Shown: one piece after another, positions 56,217 through 64,000 of the stretch | How the letters are laid out: every line of letters starts with the position of its first letter | How positions within the stretch are numbered: the first letter of the stretch is position 1 | Made by a program: the position numbers and the translations under genes | NCBI GenBank assembly: GCA_036269075.1 | Contig: DATASX010000045.1 | Coordinates: 1-64,000 of the forward strand | Direction: 5' to 3' | Source of the DNA: Sporichthyaceae bacterium | GTDB taxonomy: Bacteria; Actinomycetota; Actinomycetes; Sporichthyales; Sporichthyaceae | Length of the DNA: 64,000 nt | Notes under the pieces: model-generated | What the model saw: the letters and a program-made list of their open reading frames with translations, nothing else | Database searches by the model: none | What the model was told of the DNA's origin: nothing

Positions 56217-56761
56217 CAGGGCTCAAACACTGCGCCCTCGGCCTCCAGCGCCTCCCGGATCACCCGGTAGGCCAGCTGCGAGGAGTACCCCTTTCGTGCC
56301 AGCAGCGAGGCGGTGCGGCGGAAGCGCACGGTGGTGTCCAGGCCGCGGGTGGCGGCCAGGCGCTTGGCGGCGAGCTCGCGGGCGGTGTCCGCCTCGCGGT
56401 CCGGGTCGAGCCCGGCGACCGCCTCCTCCACCAAGGGGTCGGCGACGCCACGGCTGCGCAGTTCGTGGGCCAGGGCGCGCCGGGCCAACCCGCGCCCGGC
56501 GTGTCGACTGCCCACCCAGGCCTCGGCGAACGCCACGTCGTCGACCAACCCGACCTCGGTCAGCCGCTCGAGGACCCGCTGCGCCACCTGCTCGTCGATC
56601 CCCCGCCGGGCCATCGCCGCAGCCAGTTGCGCCGCCGTGCGCGGCCCGGCGGTCAGCTGACGCAGGCACAGGTCGCGGGCCTTCGTCTCCTCGTCCGGGG
56701 CATCCCCGGACGAGGTGTCCTGGCGCTCCGGGCCGACTGGGCGACCGGCAGCAGCCCGCAT
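56216..56761 (-). CDS. recX: Regulatory protein RecX
   Basis: 181 residues. RecX modulates RecA filaments. Three-helix repeats are seen: CLRQLTAGPRTAAQLAAAMA, VLERLTEVGLVDDVAFAEAW (the D-D-x-x-FA hallmark) and SLLARKGYSSQLAYRVIREA. It starts 3 bases after the recA stop and is the second gene of the recA-recX transcript. Confidence 0.93.
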   Translation of the reverse strand: MRAAAGRPVGPERQDTSSGDAPDEETKARDLCLRQLTAGPRTAAQLAAAMARRGIDEQVAQRVLERLTEVGLVDDVAFAEAWVGSRHAGRGLARRALAHELRSRGVADPLVEEAVAGLDPDREADTARELAAKRLAATRGLDTTVRFRRTASLLARKGYSSQLAYRVIREALEAEGAVFEP

Positions 56762-56764
56762 CCG

Positions 56765-57817
56765 TCAGAAGTCCGTCGGGGTGGAGACCTCCGGGCCGGT
56801 GTCGCGGTCGACCTGCGGGCCGACACCCAACTTCTCCTTGATCTTCTTCTCGATCTCGTCGGCGAGGTCGGGGTTGTCGCGCAGGAAGTTGCGGGCGTTC
56901 TCCTTGCCCTGGCCGAGTTGGTCGCCCTCGTAGGTGTACCAAGCACCGGACTTGCGGACGAAGCCGTGCTCCACACCCATGTCGATCAAGCCACCCTCGC
57001 GGCTGATGCCCTGGCCGTAGATGATGTCGAACTCGGCCTGCTTGAACGGCGCGGCCATCTTGTTCTTCACGACCTTGACCCGGGTCCGGTTGCCGACCGC
57101 GTCGGTGCCGTCCTTCAAGGTCTCGATGCGCCGCACGTCCAGACGGATCGAGGCGTAGAACTTCAGCGCCCGCCCACCGGTAGTGGTCTCCGGGCTGCCG
57201 AACATCACGCCGATCTTCTCGCGCAACTGGTTGATGAAGATCGCCGTCGTGTTCGACGAGCTCAATGCACCGGTGATCTTGCGCAACGCCTGGCTCATCA
57301 GCCGGGCCTGCAGGCCGACGTGGCTGTCGCCCATCTCGCCCTCGATCTCCGCACGCGGCACGAGGGCGGCCACGGAGTCGATCACGATGATGTCGATGGC
57401 CCCGGAGCGGATCAGCATGTCCGCGATCTCCAGCGCCTGCTCACCGGTGTCCGGCTGGGAGACCAGCAGGTTGTCGGTGTCCACGCCGAGCTTCTTGGCG
57501 TACTCCGGGTCCAGGGCGTGCTCGGCGTCGATGAACGCGGCCACCCCACCTGCCCGCTGTGCGTTGGCCACCGCATGCAGCGCGACCGTGGTCTTACCAC
57601 TGGACTCCGGGCCGTAGATCTCCACGACGCGACCACGCGGCAGGCCACCGATGCCCAGCGCCACGTCGAGGGCCACCGACCCGGTCGGGATGACCTCGAC
57701 CGGTGCTCGTGCGTCGTCGCCCAGACGCATGATCGAGCCCTTGCCGAACTGTCGCTCGATCTGGGTCAGCGCCGAGTCGAGTGCCTTGTCCTTGTCGCGG
57801 TCTGCTGCTGCAGGCAT
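56765..57817 (-). CDS. recA: Recombinase RecA
   Basis: 350 residues. Strand exchange and LexA co-protease. Walker [17 protein letters not shown] (near 66), Walker [14 protein letters not shown], the L1/L2 loops ([36 protein letters not shown]) and an acidic C-terminus. No intein. ATG 57817. A perfect actinobacterial SOS box lies about 140 bp upstream. Confidence 0.98.
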   Translation of the reverse strand: MPAAADRDKDKALDSALTQIERQFGKGSIMRLGDDARAPVEVIPTGSVALDVALGIGGLPRGRVVEIYGPESSGKTTVALHAVANAQRAGGVAAFIDAEHALDPEYAKKLGVDTDNLLVSQPDTGEQALEIADMLIRSGAIDIIVIDSVAALVPRAEIEGEMGDSHVGLQARLMSQALRKITGALSSSNTTAIFINQLREKIGVMFGSPETTTGGRALKFYASIRLDVRRIETLKDGTDAVGNRTRVKVVKNKMAAPFKQAEFDIIYGQGISREGGLIDMGVEHGFVRKSGAWYTYEGDQLGQGKENARNFLRDNPDLADEIEKKIKEKLGVGPQVDRDTGPEVSTPTDF

Positions 57818-57955
57818 TTCCCCACCTGTTCGTGTCGTCGGGTGCGCGAGGTGCGCTGTTCCTGGCACCGGACGTTAGGCGGCGGGTCCGACAATTTCCG
57901 TCGTCCCGTCGCCCGGTCGCCGAAGACCGGGCCACCTCGATGCACAAAACTTAGA

Positions 57956-57971
57956 TCGAACACCCGTTCGA
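57956..57971. promoter_or_regulatory. SOS box (LexA site) of recA
   Basis: TCGAAC-ACCC-GTTCGA, an exact match to the actinobacterial LexA consensus TCGAAC-N4-GTTCGA, upstream of recA on its own strand. Confidence 0.9.
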
Positions 57972-58071
57972 TCCTAGTCGACACACCGGTGGAAGTCGGT
58001 GCTCGAGTTCCGCGGCCCCGCAGGCCGCCGCGACGACGTCCGTCACGGACGACCACATCACGTGATGGCGC

Positions 58072-58287
58072 TCAGCGACGTGCCTTCGGAGCCTCCGGAG
58101 GGAACTCCGGCAACTCCATCGCCGCGCACACCGCCCGCCAGACGGTCCGGACGTCGACCCCGGCCGCCAACGCCTGCTCGACCGTGCGCCCCCCGAGTTG
58201 GGCCACGACATAGTCGCGGGCGAAGGACTCGGCGTAACCCGGCCCGAACTGGTCGTTCATCCGGGACCAGAACTCCGTCAGCCGCAT
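58072..58287 (-). CDS. DUF3046 protein
   Basis: 71 residues: MRLTEFWSRMNDQFGPGYAE, then DYVVAQLGGRTVEQALAAGV and VWRAVCAAMELP. This small actinobacterial family nearly always lies just upstream of recA, as here. Function unknown. Confidence 0.9.
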   Translation of the reverse strand: MRLTEFWSRMNDQFGPGYAESFARDYVVAQLGGRTVEQALAAGVDVRTVWRAVCAAMELPEFPPEAPKARR

Positions 58288-58322
58288 GACCCCACCGTGC
58301 CGCAACCTCCGGGCAAAAACGA

Positions 58323-58351
58323 ACCGCCCCTCGACGACGTCGAGGGGCGGT
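58323..58351 (-). terminator. Hairpin terminator
   Basis: Perfect 13-bp arms (ACCGCCCCTCGAC and complement) with a 3-base loop, 12 bases past the stop of the next minus-strand gene. Confidence 0.75.
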
Positions 58352-58363
58352 CGAGGATCAGCA

Positions 58364-58702
58364 TCAGGCCGGTGCGGAGAGCGCCTCCGCGTCCTCCAGC
58401 CGCTTCAGGGTCGCGTCCCAACCGTCGCCGGGCTGCTCGGAGGCCAGCACCTCGAGCTCAGCGCGGATCTTCGCCCCGTGGCCGGCGACGGCCAGCGTGC
58501 GGATCTCCTCGACGAAGGCGTCGGAGTTGGTCTTCAGGTTCGGGGTCCGCCCGGTGGTGATGTTGCGGACATACGCGTTGCGCCCACTGTTCAACGGGAT
58601 CACGTACTTGACCTCACCCAGCGCGGAGACCGCACCCGAGGCGGAACCCGCACCGGCGCGGACTGACGCACGCGAAGTCTTTGACTGCTTACCACCGGCC
58701 AC
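58364..58702 (-). CDS. Hypothetical protein
   Basis: 112 residues from GTG 58702 with GGGAG upstream. A basic Ser/Ala-rich start leads into LGEVKYVIPLNSGRNAYVRN, ITTGRTPNLKTNSDAFVEEI and a helical C-terminus. The composition is clearly coding. I do not recognise the family; it has its own hairpin terminator. Confidence 0.75.
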   Translation of the reverse strand: MAGGKQSKTSRASVRAGAGSASGAVSALGEVKYVIPLNSGRNAYVRNITTGRTPNLKTNSDAFVEEIRTLAVAGHGAKIRAELEVLASEQPGDGWDATLKRLEDAEALSAPA

Positions 58703-58787
58703 GACAACTCCCACGAAACAAGACCACGGACACGCCTCGGAGCCCGCGGCGCGACGTCGATCGTACCGGTCGGCGGAGGTGCCTCGC

Positions 58788-59579
58788 TCAGTCGCACAGG
58801 ATCCGGTCGAGACGGCGTGCCGCCACTGTGGTCCCGACGGCTGCCAGCCCCAGCAGGACGGCCACGTGCCACAGCAGTCCGGGACCGACCACCCCGGTCG
58901 TGAGGCCCCGGACGACGACCACCCCGTGGTAGAGCGGACTCAGCTCGAGCAGCGGCCGGACCCCGGACGGGCAACGGCTGGGCGGGTAGAAGGTGGCCGA
59001 GAACAGGAACAGTGGCAGCAGCACCACCGAGACCCACTCCAGGTCGCCCCAGTGCCGTACGTAGGTCGTCGCCGCCGCGCCGATCGAGGCGAATGCGGCT
59101 CCGATCAGCCACGCGGCGGGCACCGCGAGCACTGCCCACGCCGAGCGCACCAGGCCGAGCGCGGCCATCGCCGCCACGAAGAACACGGCATAGGTGCCGC
59201 CACGGATCGTCGCCGACACGATCTCCCCGACCGCGATGTCACGAGGCCCTAGCGGGGTCGCCCGGATCGCCTCGAACACCCTGGCATGCCGCAGCTTGTG
59301 GTGCAGGTTGTACGTCGAGTCCAGCACCGACCCGTTCATCGCCGAGGCGGCCAGCATCGCCGGGGCGAGGAACACCTGGTACGACATCGGCCGCCCGTCG
59401 GGCCCGGTGACGTCGCCGACCAGGTGCGAGACCCCGACGGACAGCGACAGCAGGTAGAACATCGGCTCGAAGAAGCCGGACACGTACGCCGCCCAGCACC
59501 GGCGGTTGTTGAGCATGTTCCGTTCCATCACGTACCGGGCCGCGAACCGCGACGTGCGGACCGGCAACGTCGCGGTCAT
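58788..59579 (-). CDS. ABC-2 transporter permease 2
   Basis: 263 residues with six predicted helices of the ABC-2 (NodJ/DrrB) type: FFEPMFYLLSLSVGVSHLVG, a long amphipathic cytosolic segment with HHKLRHARVFEAIRATPLGP, and LLPLFLFSATFYPPSRCPSG near the external gate. ATG 59579 follows GGAGG. It forms an exporter with the neighbouring permease and ATPase. Confidence 0.9.
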   Translation of the reverse strand: MTATLPVRTSRFAARYVMERNMLNNRRCWAAYVSGFFEPMFYLLSLSVGVSHLVGDVTGPDGRPMSYQVFLAPAMLAASAMNGSVLDSTYNLHHKLRHARVFEAIRATPLGPRDIAVGEIVSATIRGGTYAVFFVAAMAALGLVRSAWAVLAVPAAWLIGAAFASIGAAATTYVRHWGDLEWVSVVLLPLFLFSATFYPPSRCPSGVRPLLELSPLYHGVVVVRGLTTGVVGPGLLWHVAVLLGLAAVGTTVAARRLDRILCD

Positions 59580-59652
59580 CGCCGTGCCTCCGTCCGCCCC
59601 GTGCGGGCCCGTGGTGGCGGGCACTGTGACGTTGATTCACTCGCAAGCTCGC

Positions 59653-60435
59653 TCATGTGGCCAACGCCTTGCGATAGGCCGCCGCGGCGAGCCATCCCCC
59701 GACCAGCGCCCAGCAGGCCAGGTACGCGACGTGGCCGAGCGCGGGCAGCGGGTGCGCCTGTCCCAGGCACAGGTCGCGGCACAGCGCGACGCCGTGCCAC
59801 AGCGGGGTCGCCCACGCGACGACCCGCAGCACTGCCGGCAACTGGCTGATCGGGAAGAAGACGCCGGAGAACAGGAACAACGGGATGACCACGAAGCGCT
59901 GCAGTGCCGCGTAGGCCTGATCATGGGTGCGACCGACGCTGAACGCCGCCGCCGGCGCGGCGTGGGCCAATCCGCACAGGACGGCGACCGGCCAGGCCGC
60001 GACAGCCCATGGCGAGTCCAGCGCCCCGAACAGCGCGGCGACCACCAGGAAGGCGCCCGCGCCGAGCCCAGCCCGGGCGCCGGCGAACAACACGTGCCCG
60101 GCCATAGCGTCGGACGGCCGCAGCGGTGTGGCCACCATCGCCACGTAGGACCGCGACCAGCGCATCGCGTTGCCGACCGGCCAGGTGTTCTCCCCCACTG
60201 CGGTCTGCATGGCGGTGGCCGCCAGCAGCCCGGGGGCCAGGAACGCCAGGTAGCTGTGCCCGCCCAACGGCGCGGCCGACCCGCCGTGGTCGATCAGCCC
60301 GCCGAGCCCGACCCCCATCGCGGCCAGGTACAGCGCGGGGTTGATGAAGCTGATCAGCAACGAGGTCCGCCACCAGCGGCGGTACTGGACCACGAAATAG
60401 TGCAGGGCACGCCCGGCCGGCGCGACGGTGGGCAT
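59653..60435 (-). CDS. ABC-2 transporter permease 1
   Basis: 260 residues, same fold as the downstream permease: SLLISFINPALYLAAMGVGL, AMRWSRSYVAMVATPLRPSD and VVIPLFLFSGVFFPISQLPA. The ATG overlaps the stop of the 23-codon duplicated frame (TGATG), so translation depends on ribosomes finishing that frame. Confidence 0.9.
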   Translation of the reverse strand: MPTVAPAGRALHYFVVQYRRWWRTSLLISFINPALYLAAMGVGLGGLIDHGGSAAPLGGHSYLAFLAPGLLAATAMQTAVGENTWPVGNAMRWSRSYVAMVATPLRPSDAMAGHVLFAGARAGLGAGAFLVVAALFGALDSPWAVAAWPVAVLCGLAHAAPAAAFSVGRTHDQAYAALQRFVVIPLFLFSGVFFPISQLPAVLRVVAWATPLWHGVALCRDLCLGQAHPLPALGHVAYLACWALVGGWLAAAAYRKALAT

Positions 60436-60506
60436 CAGTCGACCAACTTTCGTCCCCGACCCGTGAGGCGCAGGAAGACGGCCTCTCCCAGGCAGCGACG
60501 GACCAT
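60435..60506 (-). repeat. Tandem duplication of the ATPase gene end, forming a 23-codon coupled frame
   Basis: Between the ATPase stop and the permease start lies a 71-bp degenerate copy of the ATPase 3' end. It reads MVRRCLGEAVFLRLTGRGRK then LVD-stop, against LEDVFLRLTGRTLVD-stop in the ATPase. Both copies end in the same TGATG stop-start overlap, so the duplication preserves coupling. Confidence 0.75.
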
Positions 60507-61477
60507 CAGTCGACCAGCGTCCGGCCCGTGAGCCGCAGGAATACGTCCTCCAGGCCGGACCGCCGCACCAGCACGCTCGCCGCGGGCGGGCTCCGATGGG
60601 CGGCCGCCGCGGCGACGGTGTCGCCGTCCTCGACGTAGAGCAGGACCCGGTCGGCCACCCGTTCGACCCGACCGGCCAGGTCGACGTAGGTCTCGACCGG
60701 CGGCACGTCGCCGGCGAACCGCAGCTCGACGACCTCCCGCGAGCTGTACCGCTCGATCAGCTCGCGCGGCGACCCCTCGGCCACGATCAGCCCGCCGTCC
60801 AGCACCACGAGCCGGTCGCACAACTGCTCGGCCTCGTCCATGTAGTGGGTCGTCAGGACCAGGGTCACGCCCTCCCGCTTGAGCCGGGACAGCCGGTCCC
60901 AGACCGAATGGCGGGCCTGCGGGTCCAGCCCGGTGGTCGGTTCGTCGAGCAGCAGCAACTGTGGTGAGTTCACCAGCGAGCGAGCGATGGTCAACCGCCG
61001 TTTCATCCCGCCCGACAGCGTCGCTACGCGGGCGTCGGACCGGTCGGTCAGCTGCACGAACTCCAGCAGTTCCGCGGCCCGGGCCCGCGCCGCGGACCAG
61101 CCGATGCCGAAGTAGCGGGCGTAGACCAGCAGGTTCTCCCGCACCGTCAGGTCGTTGTCGAGCGTGTCCTCCTGCGGGACCACGCCCAGTCGAGCCCGGA
61201 TCCGGGCCCCGGCGGCGACCGGGTCCTCCCCGAACACCCGCAAAAACCCCGCGGTCGGCGGCGACACGCACTGGATCATCCGCATGGTCGAGGACTTTCC
61301 GGCGCCGTTCGGGCCGAGAAAGCCGAAGGACTGCCCGGCGGGGATGTCGAAGTCGATCCCGGACACGGCCGTGAACGACCCGTAGGACTTGGTCAGCCCG
61401 CGCGCGCTGACCAGAACCGGCGGCGCCGGGGCCGTCTGCGGCGCGACGGACTCCTGCCCGATCTGTGTCCCTCCCAT
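60506..61477 (-). CDS. ABC transporter ATPase (DrrA/NodI type)
   Basis: 323 residues. Walker A GPNGAGKSSTMRMI (near 59), Q-loop VVPQEDTLDNDLTVREN, signature LSGGMKRRLTIARSL, Walker B LLLLDEPTTGLDP and switch THYMDEAEQLCD. A C-terminal regulatory domain of about 80 residues follows, as in drug- and lipo-oligosaccharide exporters. It energises two ABC-2 permeases; the substrate (drug, lipid or polyketide) cannot be told. Confidence 0.93.
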   Translation of the reverse strand: MGGTQIGQESVAPQTAPAPPVLVSARGLTKSYGSFTAVSGIDFDIPAGQSFGFLGPNGAGKSSTMRMIQCVSPPTAGFLRVFGEDPVAAGARIRARLGVVPQEDTLDNDLTVRENLLVYARYFGIGWSAARARAAELLEFVQLTDRSDARVATLSGGMKRRLTIARSLVNSPQLLLLDEPTTGLDPQARHSVWDRLSRLKREGVTLVLTTHYMDEAEQLCDRLVVLDGGLIVAEGSPRELIERYSSREVVELRFAGDVPPVETYVDLAGRVERVADRVLLYVEDGDTVAAAAAHRSPPAASVLVRRSGLEDVFLRLTGRTLVD

Positions 61478-61554
61478 GGCCGGGCACGCTACCTGCCGCC
61501 CACCCACAAACTCACGGACGGCAAACTGTCGGCCCCGCGATGCAGGATGGCTTC

Positions 61555-64000
61555 GTGACCCAACCCACGCCCGATCCCACTCCGCCGGATCCTGGAGGCG
61601 CGCTGGACCGGTTCGCCCCGGCCACCCAGGCGTGGTTCCGGGGCGCGTTCCACGCGCCGACTGCGGCGCAGGCCGCGGCCTGGGACGCGATCGGGGCGGG
61701 CCGGAACGTGCTGGTGGTGGCGCCGACCGGGTCGGGAAAGACGTTGGCGGCGTTCCTGGCCGCGTTGGACGGGCTGACCGCGAACCCGGCGCCGGCCGAG
61801 CGCAGCCAACGCTGCCGGGTGCTGTACGTGTCACCGCTGAAGGCATTGGCGGTCGACGTCGAGCGAAACCTACGGGCGCCGCTGGCCGGGATCCGGCAGG
61901 CGGCGGTGCGGTTGGGCCAGCCGGAGCCGGTGGTCGAGGTCGGGATGCGGACCGGCGACACCTCGGCGGCCGACCGGCGGCGGCTGGGAACCCGTCCGCC
62001 GGACATCCTGATCACCACTCCGGAGTCGCTGTTCCTGTTGCTGACCTCGCAGGCCCGGGAGTCGCTGTCCGGCGTCGAGACGGTGATCATCGACGAGGTC
62101 CATGCGGTCGCCGGCACCAAGCGCGGCGCGCACCTGGCGTTGTCGCTGGAGCGGTTGGACGCCTTGCTGGGGCGGCCGGCGCAACGCATCGGCCTGTCGG
62201 CGACCGTCCGGCCGGTCGAGGAGGTCGCCCGGTTCCTCGGCGGCGCGGCCGAGGTGGCCGTGGTCAAACCACCGTCGGAGAAGACCGTCGAGGTCTCCGT
62301 GGTCGTGCCGGTGCCCGACATGAGCGAACTGGCCGGCAGCGGGATGCGCGACGACGGGAAGCCGGGCAACTCGATCTGGCCGCACGTCGAGGAGCGCATC
62401 CACGACCTGATCGCCGCGCACCGTTCCACGATCGTGTTCGTGAACTCCCGGCGGCTGGCCGAGCGGTTGACCCAGCGGCTCAACGAGATCGCCGCGGAAC
62501 GGGCCGGGGAGAGCCTGCCGGGCGCTCAGTCGGTCCAACCGGCCCAGGTGCTCGCGGCCTCCGGAGCCTCGCGCGGGGCGGGCGAGGTGCTGGCCCGGGC
62601 CCACCACGGCTCGGTGTCCAAGGAGCAGCGGGCCATCACCGAGGAGGAGCTGAAATCCGGGCGGCTGCCGGCCGTGGTGGCGACCTCCAGCCTCGAACTG
62701 GGCATCGACATGGGCGCCGTCGACCTGGTCGTGCAGGTCGAGTCGCCGCCTTCGGTCGCCGCCGGCCTGCAACGCATCGGCCGGGCCGGCCACCAGGTGG
62801 GCGCGGTCAGCCGTGGGGTGATGTTCCCGAAGCACCGGGGCGATCTGGTGCCGGCCGCGGTCACGTCCGAACGAATGGCGGCCGGGAGCATCGAGGCGAT
62901 CCGGGTGCCGCGCAACCCGTTGGACGTGCTGGCCCAGCACCTGGTGGCGATGGTGGCCATGGACGAGTGGGACGTCGAGGCCGCGCTCGCGCTGGTCACC
63001 CGCGCCGCGTCGTTCACCGCGTTGCCGCGCAGTTCGTTCGACGCCGTGCTCGACATGCTGGCCGGCCGCTACCCGTCCGACGCGTTCGCCGAGCTGCGCC
63101 CGCGGCTGGTCTGGGATCGCGTGACCGGCACGCTGCGGTCCCGGCCGGGCGCGCAGCGGCTGGCCGTCACCAGCGGCGGCACCATCCCCGACCGCGGCCT
63201 GTTCGGGGTGTTCCTGGTCGGGGAGAAGGCCTCCCGGGTCGGGGAGCTCGACGAGGAGATGGTCTACGAGTCGCGGGTCGGCGACGTGTTCACGCTGGGC
63301 TCTTCGAGCTGGCGGATCGAGGACATCACCCACGACAAGGTGCTGGTCTCGCCGGCGCCCGGGCAGCCGGGTCGGCTGCCGTTCTGGAAGGGCGATCAGC
63401 TGGGCCGCCCGATCGAGTTGGGTCGGGCGCTGGGCGCCTTCCAGCGGGAGTTGATCCGGTCGGACACCGCGACCGCGACCGAACGCCTACGTCGGTGCGG
63501 CCTGGACGACTGGGCCGGTAAGAATCTGCTGGCCTATCTCGACGAGCAGCGGGCGGCGACCGGTCACGTGCCCGACGACCGGACCATCGTCGTGGAGCGG
63601 TTCCGCGACGAACTGGGCGACTGGCGGTTCTGCATCCACTCCCCATTCGGCGCCCAGGTGCACGCGCCGTGGGCGTTGGCGATCTCCGGGCGTCTTCGTC
63701 GGCAGTTCGGTATCGACGTCCAGGCGATGCACGCCGACGACGGCATCGTGCTGCGGTTGCCCGACATCGACGAACTGCCCGACGACGGCAGCCTCTCCGC
63801 CGTCCTCGACCCGGACGACGTCTCGGCCGCGGTCACCCAGGAGGTGGGCGGCTCGGCCCTGTTCGCGGCCCGGTTCCGCGAGTGCGCGGCCCGGGCGCTG
63901 CTGCTGCCCCGCCGCGACCCGGGGCGGCGTTCGCCGTTGTGGCAGCAGCGGCAGCGGGCCGCGTCGCTGCTGTCGGTCGCCGCGCAGTACCCGACGTTCC
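61555..64000 (+). CDS. lhr: Lhr-type DEAD/DEAH helicase, 3' end beyond window
   Basis: At least 815 residues, open to the right edge. Large superfamily 2 helicase: Walker A VVAPTGSGKTLAAFLAAL, motif Ib TTPESLFLLLT, DEVH in VIIDEVHAVAGTKRGAH, SAT in IGLSATVRPVEEVARF, motif IV FVNSRRLAERL, motif V SSLELGIDMGAVDLV and motif VI QRIGRAGHQVG. The Lhr winged-helix and beta-barrel region begins after about residue 450. Bacterial Lhr is linked to DNA repair. GTG 61555 or ATG 61540 start; divergent from the ABC exporter. Confidence 0.93.
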   Translation, partial: MTQPTPDPTPPDPGGALDRFAPATQAWFRGAFHAPTAAQAAAWDAIGAGRNVLVVAPTGSGKTLAAFLAALDGLTANPAPAERSQRCRVLYVSPLKALAVDVERNLRAPLAGIRQAAVRLGQPEPVVEVGMRTGDTSAADRRRLGTRPPDILITTPESLFLLLTSQARESLSGVETVIIDEVHAVAGTKRGAHLALSLERLDALLGRPAQRIGLSATVRPVEEVARFLGGAAEVAVVKPPSEKTVEVSVVVPVPDMSELAGSGMRDDGKPGNSIWPHVEERIHDLIAAHRSTIVFVNSRRLAERLTQRLNEIAAERAGESLPGAQSVQPAQVLAASGASRGAGEVLARAHHGSVSKEQRAITEEELKSGRLPAVVATSSLELGIDMGAVDLVVQVESPPSVAAGLQRIGRAGHQVGAVSRGVMFPKHRGDLVPAAVTSERMAAGSIEAIRVPRNPLDVLAQHLVAMVAMDEWDVEAALALVTRAASFTALPRSSFDAVLDMLAGRYPSDAFAELRPRLVWDRVTGTLRSRPGAQRLAVTSGGTIPDRGLFGVFLVGEKASRVGELDEEMVYESRVGDVFTLGSSSWRIEDITHDKVLVSPAPGQPGRLPFWKGDQLGRPIELGRALGAFQRELIRSDTATATERLRRCGLDDWAGKNLLAYLDEQRAATGHVPDDRTIVVERFRDELGDWRFCIHSPFGAQVHAPWALAISGRLRRQFGIDVQAMHADDGIVLRLPDIDELPDDGSLSAVLDPDDVSAAVTQEVGGSALFAARFRECAARALLLPRRDPGRRSPLWQQRQRAASLLSVAAQYPTF

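Overview
The window is high-GC, high-coding-density DNA from an actinobacterium. Support comes from a recA promoter with an actinobacterial-type SOS box (57956-57971), a DUF3046 gene beside recA/recX, two GAF-ANTAR regulators, F420-type oxidoreductase folds, a principal-type sigma factor next to dnaG, and pervasive GTG/TTG starts. I cannot name the genus; a soil-dwelling filamentous or Frankia/Sporichthya-like actinobacterium would fit.

Layout. (1) 1-21 kb is an eroded accessory region. It has short intact genes (a nucleotidyltransferase with a small overlapping partner, secreted proteins, a DUF427 protein, a bacterial nitric oxide synthase, LtrA, two small hydrolases with a divergent LysR, and an amidotransferase-transglutaminase fusion). 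Scattered among them are remnants of a metallophosphoesterase, Phd/YefM antitoxin, serine beta-lactamase-like enzyme, IS1380 transposase, F420 reductase, SDR and a tRNA 3' half. (2) 21.9-43 kb is a purine and urea catabolism island. It holds urease ureABCFGD, a hybrid histidine kinase with HPt, a SARP/BTAD activator carrying a receiver domain, a divergent NCS1 permease with a Cys/His-rich tail, and a nine-gene tightly overlapping operon: allantoinase, allantoicase-OHCU decarboxylase fusion, HIU hydrolase, 8-oxoguanine/guanine-type deaminase, uricase, three xanthine dehydrogenase subunits and a DUF6986 aldolase-like protein. (3) 43-48.5 kb is a second accessory stretch with secreted proteins, a PLD remnant and a tRNA-Met flanked by gene debris. 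(4) 48.5-64 kb is conserved core: twin GAF-ANTAR regulators, tRNA-Asn, sigma factor, dnaG, miaB, recX, recA, an ABC-2 exporter and the start of an Lhr helicase.

How the genes work together. The island encodes nearly the whole route from guanine/xanthine through urate, 5-hydroxyisourate, OHCU, allantoin and allantoate to ureidoglycolate plus urea, and then urea to ammonia. The kinase/SARP pair sits between the urease genes and the permease. The kinase has HisKA, receiver and HPt modules and the activator has a second receiver, so all four steps of a His-Asp-His-Asp phosphorelay are present. A four-half-site GlnR-like box (30788-30825) between the activator and the permease suggests global nitrogen control as well.

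A palindrome of the form TGACG-N3-CGTCA recurs at six perfect and about eight near-perfect sites. None lies inside a confidently called gene except where it overlaps a stop codon, and many sit beside gene remnants; its function is unknown to me.
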